DNA of 11,237 nucleotides from an uncultured Parabacteroides sp. (lineage in GTDB: Bacteria; Bacteroidota; Bacteroidia; Bacteroidales; Tannerellaceae). Both the position numbers and the translations under genes were made by a program. A model generated the notes under the pieces. The model saw only the letters and a list, made by a program, of their open reading frames with translations. It was not told where the DNA came from and ran no database searches. The stretch is from the NCBI GenBank assembly GCA_937890135.1, contig CALBYC010000201.1:1-11237 (forward strand), read 5' to 3'. Shown in pieces: positions 6,734 to 11,237 of the stretch. The stretch's first letter is position 1, and every line of letters starts with the position of its first letter.

Positions 6734-7771
6734 ATGAAAAAGAAAATATTGGTAGCTGGTGGAACAGGCTATATCGGTTCTCACACTACAGTTGAATTAC
6801 AAAATGCGGGTTACGAAGTCGTTATCATCGATGACTTGTCAAACTCGAACATAGAAGTGCTTGACGGCATTGAGAAGATTACGGGCGTGCGTCCTATTTT
6901 CATCCAATTGGATTTGAAAGACAAGGAAGGCACTCGCAAGGCTTTGGCTGCCAATCCCGGCATTGAAGGCGTTATCTTGTTTGCTGCCAGCAAAGCAGTC
7001 GGTGAATCTGTAAAACAGCCTTTGAAATATTATCGCAATAACATAACGACTCTGATAAACATATTGGAGTTGATGCCAGAGTTCAATATGAAGGGCATTG
7101 TGTTCTCTTCTTCTTGTACGGTCTATGGTCAGCCTGATCCGCAAAACCTTCCTGTAACTGAAGAAGCTCCAATCAAACCTGCCCTGTCTCCTTATGGTAA
7201 CACGAAGCAGATTAACGAAGAGATTATCCATGATACCATTCATGCGAATGCTCCGTTCAAGAGTATCATTTTGCGTTATTTCAACCCGATTGGTGCTCAT
7301 CCATCCGCAGAAATCGGTGAATTGCCCAATGGCGTTCCGCAGAACTTGATTCCATATTTGACCCAGACGGCCATAGGCATCCGTAAGGAATTGAGTGTAT
7401 TCGGTGACGATTACAATACTCCAGATGGGTCATGCATCCGTGACTACATCAACGTGGTAGATTTGGCAAAGGCCCATGTCATAGCAATGGATCGTATGTT
7501 GAATACGAACAACGAAAAAATAGAGATCTTCAATTTGGGTACGGGCAAAGGTGTTTCTGTGTTGGAATTGATTCATACTTTCGAAGAAGCGACCGGAGTG
7601 AAAGTGCCATACAGGATTGTGGGACGTCGCGAGGGTGATATTGAAAAAGTTTGGGCTAATCCGGCTAAGGCCAACAAAGTTTTAGGTTGGACAGCCCAGG
7701 AATCTTTGGCTGACACGTTGAAATCAGCTTGGAACTGGCAGGTTAAATTGCGCGAAGGGGGCATCCAGTAA
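6734..7771 (+). CDS. galE: UDP-glucose 4-epimerase GalE
   Basis: 345-residue short-chain dehydrogenase/reductase enzyme that interconverts UDP-glucose and UDP-galactose with bound NAD+ in the cytoplasm. The Rossmann motif GGTGYIGSH lies at residues 9-17. SSSCTVYG (125-132) gives the catalytic Ser, probably S127. The Tyr-x3-Lys pair is Y154/K158 in SPYGNTK. RYFNPIGAHPSAEIGE, DGSCIRDYINVVDLAKAH and NLGTGKGVSVLEL are hallmark GalE segments. The length matches the family. The gene begins 19 bases after rnfA on the same strand, and a strong terminator follows, so read-through from the rnf promoter is likely. No Shine-Dalgarno or separate promoter is obvious. In the cell the enzyme would feed galactose use and surface polysaccharide synthesis; its link to Rnf is positional only. 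Confidence 0.95.
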   Translation: MKKKILVAGGTGYIGSHTTVELQNAGYEVVIIDDLSNSNIEVLDGIEKITGVRPIFIQLDLKDKEGTRKALAANPGIEGVILFAASKAVGESVKQPLKYYRNNITTLINILELMPEFNMKGIVFSSSCTVYGQPDPQNLPVTEEAPIKPALSPYGNTKQINEEIIHDTIHANAPFKSIILRYFNPIGAHPSAEIGELPNGVPQNLIPYLTQTAIGIRKELSVFGDDYNTPDGSCIRDYINVVDLAKAHVIAMDRMLNTNNEKIEIFNLGTGKGVSVLELIHTFEEATGVKVPYRIVGRREGDIEKVWANPAKANKVLGWTAQESLADTLKSAWNWQVKLREGGIQ

Positions 7772-7794
7772 TAAGCCTGTTTACTTCTATTTAT

Positions 7795-7842
7795 AAAAAC
7801 AGCAAGAGGCTGTGTCTATTTTGACACAGCCTCCTGTTTTTT
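7795..7842. terminator. Bidirectional intrinsic terminator between galE and lepA
   Basis: A perfect 11-bp stem, GAGGCTGTGTC (7806-7816) / GACACAGCCTC (7823-7833), with a 6-base loop TATTTT. Flanking AAAAACAG (7795-7802) and CTGTTTTT (7834-7841) can pair as an outer stem. The T run at 7837-7842 serves the + strand and the A run at 7795-7799 gives a T run on the - strand. It lies between the convergent ends of galE (7771) and lepA (7881) and can stop both transcripts. Confidence 0.9.
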
Positions 7843-7880
7843 GATACGGGCGGGCATGACTCCTGCGCATACGAATAGCA

Positions 7881-9668
7881 TTAATCCAACTTCAAGACGG
7901 CTAAAAAGGCTTTTTGAGGCACCTCTACTGTCCCGATTTGCTTCATGCGTTTCTTCCCTTCCTTTTGTTTCTCCAACAGCTTGCGCTTACGGGAGACATC
8001 GCCGCCATAACATTTCGCGGTAACGTCCTTGCGGACAGCCTTGATGGTTTCCCTTGCGATGATTTTCGCTCCGATAGCGGCTTGTATGGCGATTTCGAAC
8101 TGTTGTCTCGGTATTAGCTCCTTCAGCTTTTCGCACATCCGGCGGCCGAAAGCGACACTGTTGTCTATGTGGGTCAAGGTTGACAATGCATCAACCGGCT
8201 CTCCGTTCAACAGGATATCCAGCTTTACCAATTTGCTTGGGCGGTAATCGTTCAAATGATAATCAAAGGACGCATATCCTTTTGAGATGCTTTTCAGCTT
8301 GTCGTAGAAATCAATGACTATTTCACCCAATGGCAGGTCGTAGAATATTTCAACGCGGTCACCGGATATATAGTTTTGTTTGACTAAAATCCCCCTTTTC
8401 CCTAAGCAAAGGGTCATGATAGGACCAATATAGGTGGTATTGGTAATGACCGATGCCCGGATATACGGCTCCTCTATGTGATCTATCAGCGTCGGGTCCG
8501 GCAAGCCGCTTGGATTGTGTACTTCTTTGCAATTGCCTTTCTTGTCATAGACTTTATATGAAACATTCGGCACAGTCGTTATGACATTCATGTTGAACTC
8601 GCGATCCAGACGTTCCTGCACGATTTCCATGTGCAATAGGCCCAGGAAGCCGCAGCGGAAGCCAAAACCTAATGCCGCAGAGCTTTCCGGCTGGAAGGTC
8701 AGCGAAGCGTCATTCAGTTGCAATTTTTCCAACGAGGCACGCAAGTTTTCGAAATCTTCTGTCTCGATGGGATAAACCCCGGCAAATACCATCGGTTTCA
8801 CTTCTTCAAAACCGGCAATAGCTTCTGATGCGGGGTTGACCACATGCGTGATCGTATCTCCAACGCGCACTTCCTTGGAGGTCTTGATGCCGGAAATGAT
8901 ATATCCCACGTCTCCCGTCCCTACCTCGTCGCGAGGGGACATGTTTAACTTGAGTACCCCGACTTCATCCGCATCATATTCTTTCCCCGTGGCAATGAAC
9001 TTCACGCGGTCCCCTTTGTGGATCACACCGTTCTCAACCTTGAAATAGGCGATGATACCACGGAAGGAGTTGAAGATAGAGTCGAAAATCAAACATTGCA
9101 AGGGAGCATTCGGGTCTCCCTTGGGGGCAGGTATTTTCTCGACGATGGCATTCAATACATCTTCGATGCCTTCCCCGGTCTTGCCGCTTGCCCTTAAGAT
9201 TTCGCTTCGGTCGCATCCCAGCAATTCGATGATTTCGTCTTCCACCTGTTCAGGCATGGCACTTGGCAAATCAATCTTGTTCAGCACAGGGATGATTTCC
9301 AAATCATTTTCTATCGCCATGTACAAATTGGAAATGGTTTGTGCTTGCACACCTTGCGAGGCATCCACGATAAGCAGCGCACCTTCGCATGCTGCAATCG
9401 AACGGGAGACCTCATACGAAAAGTCAACGTGCCCGGGAGTATCGATCAAATTCAGGATATATTCTTCTCCTTTGTAAGTATAATTCATTTGGATGGCATG
9501 GCTCTTGATGGTAATGCCACGCTCACGTTCCAAATCCATATCGTCCAAAACCTGTTCTTGCATGTCCCGTCCTTCTACAGTCTTAGTGTATTCCAACAAT
9601 CGGTCTGCCAACGTACTTTTACCATGGTCAATATGGGCGATGATACAAAAATTGCGGATATTCTTCAT
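7881..9668 (-). CDS. lepA: Elongation factor 4 (LepA), ribosome-associated GTPase
   Basis: 595-residue translational GTPase, the usual LepA length. It acts on ribosomes (back-translocation or initiation/assembly effects have been described). The GTP-binding motifs are complete: P-loop AHIDHGKST at 11-19, switch I RGITIKS at 50-56, DTPGHVDF at 76-83 with catalytic His80, and NKID at 130-133. Domain II, the EF-G-like domains and the LepA-specific C-terminal domain follow. The C-terminal domain includes the conserved segments DYRPSKLVKLDILLNG and RKRKLLEKQKEGKKRMK, ending in EVPQKAFLAVLKLD. The ATG at 9668 is confirmed by alignment to the usual N-terminus MKNIRNFCIIAHIDHGK. It is convergent with galE and shares its terminator. 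A good promoter lies about 95 bases upstream, and a small open frame overlaps the first 17 bases. Confidence 0.98.
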   Translation of the reverse strand: MKNIRNFCIIAHIDHGKSTLADRLLEYTKTVEGRDMQEQVLDDMDLERERGITIKSHAIQMNYTYKGEEYILNLIDTPGHVDFSYEVSRSIAACEGALLIVDASQGVQAQTISNLYMAIENDLEIIPVLNKIDLPSAMPEQVEDEIIELLGCDRSEILRASGKTGEGIEDVLNAIVEKIPAPKGDPNAPLQCLIFDSIFNSFRGIIAYFKVENGVIHKGDRVKFIATGKEYDADEVGVLKLNMSPRDEVGTGDVGYIISGIKTSKEVRVGDTITHVVNPASEAIAGFEEVKPMVFAGVYPIETEDFENLRASLEKLQLNDASLTFQPESSAALGFGFRCGFLGLLHMEIVQERLDREFNMNVITTVPNVSYKVYDKKGNCKEVHNPSGLPDPTLIDHIEEPYIRASVITNTTYIGPIMTLCLGKRGILVKQNYISGDRVEIFYDLPLGEIVIDFYDKLKSISKGYASFDYHLNDYRPSKLVKLDILLNGEPVDALSTLTHIDNSVAFGRRMCEKLKELIPRQQFEIAIQAAIGAKIIARETIKAVRKDVTAKCYGGDVSRKRKLLEKQKEGKKRMKQIGTVEVPQKAFLAVLKLD

Positions 9669-9759
9669 TCTTGCTTTCTAACTTTGTCCTAATCTGTTTT
9701 ATTTTTCCTAAAGCATATGCCGGTTCGTAACGCACAATGGTGCTTTCCCTCTTGGCCAT
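9652..9759 (-). CDS. Small open frame (35 codons) overlapping the lepA start
   Basis: An ATG at 9759 opens a 35-codon frame that ends in TAA at 9652-9654, so its last 17 bases overlap lepA in another frame. The product would begin MAKRESTIVRYEP and is basic and mostly hydrophilic, with no membrane segment or cysteine. An in-frame TAA lies three codons before the ATG. It could be a small protein or a leader coupled to lepA translation, but nothing in the sequence proves translation. The -7 box ends only two bases before the ATG, so the mRNA would start at or near the start codon; this implies leaderless translation or that the frame is not used. I do not recognise a family. Confidence 0.25.
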
Positions 9760-9760
9760 G

Positions 9761-9791
9761 CAAAATTAGTTATAAATCACGACTTATGAAA
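9761..9791 (-). promoter_or_regulatory. Candidate Bacteroidota promoter for lepA
   Basis: Read on the - strand, TAATTTTG (9768-9761) is a full match to the -7 consensus TAnnTTTG. TTTC (9791-9788) matches three of four bases of the -33 TTTG, and the spacer is exactly 19 bases. Transcription would begin near 9755, giving lepA a leader of about 85 bases. This is the better of the two promoter candidates in the window. Confidence 0.5.
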
Positions 9792-9802
9792 GTATGATTG
9801 AA

Positions 9803-10489
9803 TTAAACCCATTCGAAATTCTCTTTTCCTGCACCTTCCTCGAAATGGAGCTTCGCTATTCCAAGGTCCATTTGTGTGTAGCCTACAATTGAAAAAAGCG
9901 CGGAGGCTTTTACTTTTGGGAGGCTTCCGTCGCTAGACTTGATGTACTCGAAATAAAATTTCTGTTGGTTGATGGCGGTAGGAGCGAGAAGCGCAGCCGT
10001 TACTCCCTTTTGAAACCATCCTGGGGAGCTATCATCCCAGTTGCTAACCTTTTGGCATGTCTTGCTTTTATGGCTTATGCCTTGGTTTTCGCCATATCCG
10101 AGCGCAATCATGCATGCAAGTTTTTCGTCCTTTCCGAGAACATATATGCCCTTGACTTTCCGGTAGGAGATCCCAGCCCAGCAGGTGTTTAGCCCCAATT
10201 GCTGGGCCGATAGGACCAACTTTTCCCCGTAGTACCCGATTCGTTCGTCTAACGTCGGGCTTTTTTTGCCTGCCATTACGAAATAGTTCTCTACTCCGGA
10301 GAATTTTCCATAAGCCATCATTCCCGAAAAAGCTTTGGGCTCGTTGGTCACCAACTGGATATTAAGTCCACCTTCTTTGTTGCAATCATCAATCATCGAT
10401 TGGAGAAGGGAGACAATGTGTTCGTTCAGAGGCTTGTGTACATATCTCCGTACGCTGTGCCTTTCTTTCATTGCTTCTTGTATAGTCAT
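9803..10489 (-). CDS. Nitroreductase-family protein (TM1586-like)
   Basis: 228-residue predicted FMN-dependent oxidoreductase of the nitroreductase superfamily, cytoplasmic, with no signal peptide or membrane helix. RHSVRRY at 10-16 is the usual N-terminal FMN phosphate-binding segment. GEKLVLSAQQLGLNTCW (88-104) and ALGYG (129-133) form the typical central core. A second phosphate-site-like motif, APTAINQQ (169-176), and DLGIAKLHFE (208-217) place it with the putative TM nitroreductase subfamily rather than classical NfsB. The substrate is unknown; nitroaromatics, quinones or flavin-linked metabolites are all possible. The ATG at 10489 directly precedes the conserved MTIQEAMKERHS start. It is followed, 134 bases downstream, by lepA, which has its own candidate promoter. 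Confidence 0.85.
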   Translation of the reverse strand: MTIQEAMKERHSVRRYVHKPLNEHIVSLLQSMIDDCNKEGGLNIQLVTNEPKAFSGMMAYGKFSGVENYFVMAGKKSPTLDERIGYYGEKLVLSAQQLGLNTCWAGISYRKVKGIYVLGKDEKLACMIALGYGENQGISHKSKTCQKVSNWDDSSPGWFQKGVTAALLAPTAINQQKFYFEYIKSSDGSLPKVKASALFSIVGYTQMDLGIAKLHFEEGAGKENFEWV

Positions 10490-10545
10490 GACATTTAAAG
10501 AAAAGTATATTTAATTCTTGCGTCCTGGCCGCTTGAGGGCATCTA

Positions 10546-10576
10546 TAAAGGCCAGACCATAAAAGTCCAGCCTTTA
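10546..10576. other. 12-bp hairpin between oxidoreductase and nitroreductase genes
   Basis: TAAAGGC (10546-10552) pairs fully with GCCTTTA (10570-10576), and the stem continues inward as CAGAC (10553-10557) with GTCCA (10565-10569), which holds three Watson-Crick pairs on either strand, the others being mismatches or wobbles depending on strand. The loop is 7 bases. On the - strand it begins 27 bases after the oxidoreductase stop and could end or stabilise that transcript, but no T-tract follows, so a classical terminator is not supported. Confidence 0.35.
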
Positions 10577-10602
10577 CGCCCACGAGGAAGGGGGCTCTGG
10601 TT

Positions 10603-11237
10603 TTAAATCTTTGGCAGTTCCCAGGGAGCTCGGTACTCTTTGCACAAGTATCTGTCGGCTTCTGCGTCGTGGAAACTTTTTCCATCCCAAGACAACTTTT
10701 TCCCGGTACGATATGCGATGTTGCCCAATTGAGAGAACTTGGCTATGTGTGCTCCAATCTCAATGCTGGCGTTGCAATTGCGGTTGCGCGTTTTCATGCA
10801 TTCCAGCAGGTTCTTGACGTGCAAATTCAATCCGCCTTCGCCATAAGGTTTCTTTAAAGCCACTGCTTCCATGCGAAGCTTGCCGTCCACCTTTTCCGGG
10901 ATGACTTCCCATCCACTGCGGTTGACCACCAACGTGCCGTTTTCTCCGACAAAACCTAATCCGTGATTCCTTCCGTATGCGCCGTCGTCAATGCCGATGG
11001 CATGATCCCACATTACGGTAAAGCCATCGAAAGTATAAATGGTCTGCAACAAGTCCGGTGTCTCGCAAGCGTCGTCGGGATAGCCGAATTTGCCGCCAGA
11101 TGCCATAATAGATTTGGGCGCTGTCACGTTCATTCCGTATAGGGCATAATCCAAAAGATGCACGCCCCAGTCTGTCATCAAGCCTCCTGCATAATCCCAG
11201 AACCAACGGAATGTGAAATGGAATCGGTTTCGGTTAA
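10603..11237 (-). CDS. Gfo/Idh/MocA-family oxidoreductase, C-terminal part (cut by window end)
   Basis: The last 210 residues of a longer protein; the frame stays open through the right edge, so the N-terminal NAD(P)-binding Rossmann domain lies outside. The visible part opens with RWFWDYAGGLMTDWGVHLLDY (split across residues about 10-30), the conserved segment of this family that holds the catalytic-type Asp and His. It continues with the C-terminal beta-sheet domain (MASGGKFGYPDDACETPD, YTFDGFTVMWDH, GENGTLVVNRSGW) and ends with HVKNLLECMKTRN and ASIEIGAHIAKFSQLGNIAYRTGKKLSWDG. A TTG at 11181 is not the true start because conserved family residues continue upstream of it. Members reduce or oxidise sugars and sugar derivatives, and some act as glycosidases; substrate and export signal cannot be judged here. 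Confidence 0.9.
   Translation of the reverse strand, partial: NRNRFHFTFRWFWDYAGGLMTDWGVHLLDYALYGMNVTAPKSIMASGGKFGYPDDACETPDLLQTIYTFDGFTVMWDHAIGIDDGAYGRNHGLGFVGENGTLVVNRSGWEVIPEKVDGKLRMEAVALKKPYGEGGLNLHVKNLLECMKTRNRNCNASIEIGAHIAKFSQLGNIAYRTGKKLSWDGKSFHDAEADRYLCKEYRAPWELPKI

Noticed and set aside
9732..9743. GCAC-AATG-GTGC inverted repeat in the lepA leader
   Set aside because: Only a 4-bp stem, which is expected by chance, and no neighbouring structure supports a riboswitch or attenuator.
10500..10507. TACTTTTC (- strand) as a -7 box for the nitroreductase gene
   Set aside because: It also misses the final G, and no TTTG-like -33 element is found at the right distance.
11179..11181. TTG as start of the oxidoreductase fragment
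   Set aside because: Conserved family residues (WDYAGG) continue in frame upstream to the window end, so the gene is cut rather than short.

Overview
The window looks like a chromosomal segment from a member of the Bacteroidales (Bacteroidota). Three things suggest this: the order of the Rnf genes with an RseC-family gene at the head, the presence of -7 boxes matching the Bacteroidota consensus TAnnTTTG, and the scarcity of Shine-Dalgarno sequences before most starts. Genus is not resolved from sequence alone. No insertion sequence, phage gene, CRISPR array, tRNA or rRNA was seen, and no gap between genes exceeds about 155 bases.

Left part (about 40-7771, + strand). A ten-helix EamA/DMT-type transporter comes first. 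A gap of about 150 bases with a plausible promoter follows. Then comes a tight operon, rseC-like - rnfB - rnfC - rnfD - rnfG - rnfE - rnfA, with gaps or overlaps of only a few bases. It encodes a full six-subunit Rnf complex: a membrane ferredoxin:NAD+ oxidoreductase that couples electron flow to ion pumping across the inner membrane. RnfB and RnfC carry the soluble iron-sulfur clusters, RnfD and RnfG carry the threonine-FMN attachment motifs, and RnfE and RnfA carry the paired membrane cysteines. galE (UDP-glucose 4-epimerase) follows 19 bases after rnfA and probably shares the transcript. A strong symmetrical hairpin with T-tracts on both sides ends galE and the convergent lepA.

Right part (about 7881-11237, - strand). 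lepA (elongation factor 4) is transcribed leftward from a good Bacteroidota-type promoter. A 35-codon open frame overlaps the lepA start. Upstream of it, also leftward, are a TM1586-like nitroreductase and the C-terminal part of a Gfo/Idh/MocA-family oxidoreductase that is cut by the window end.

No wholly new system was found. The points most worth a second look are the repetitive Ala/Pro/Lys/Glu tail on RnfB, the variant flavinylation motifs of RnfD and RnfG, the small open frame before lepA, and galE as the operon tail.
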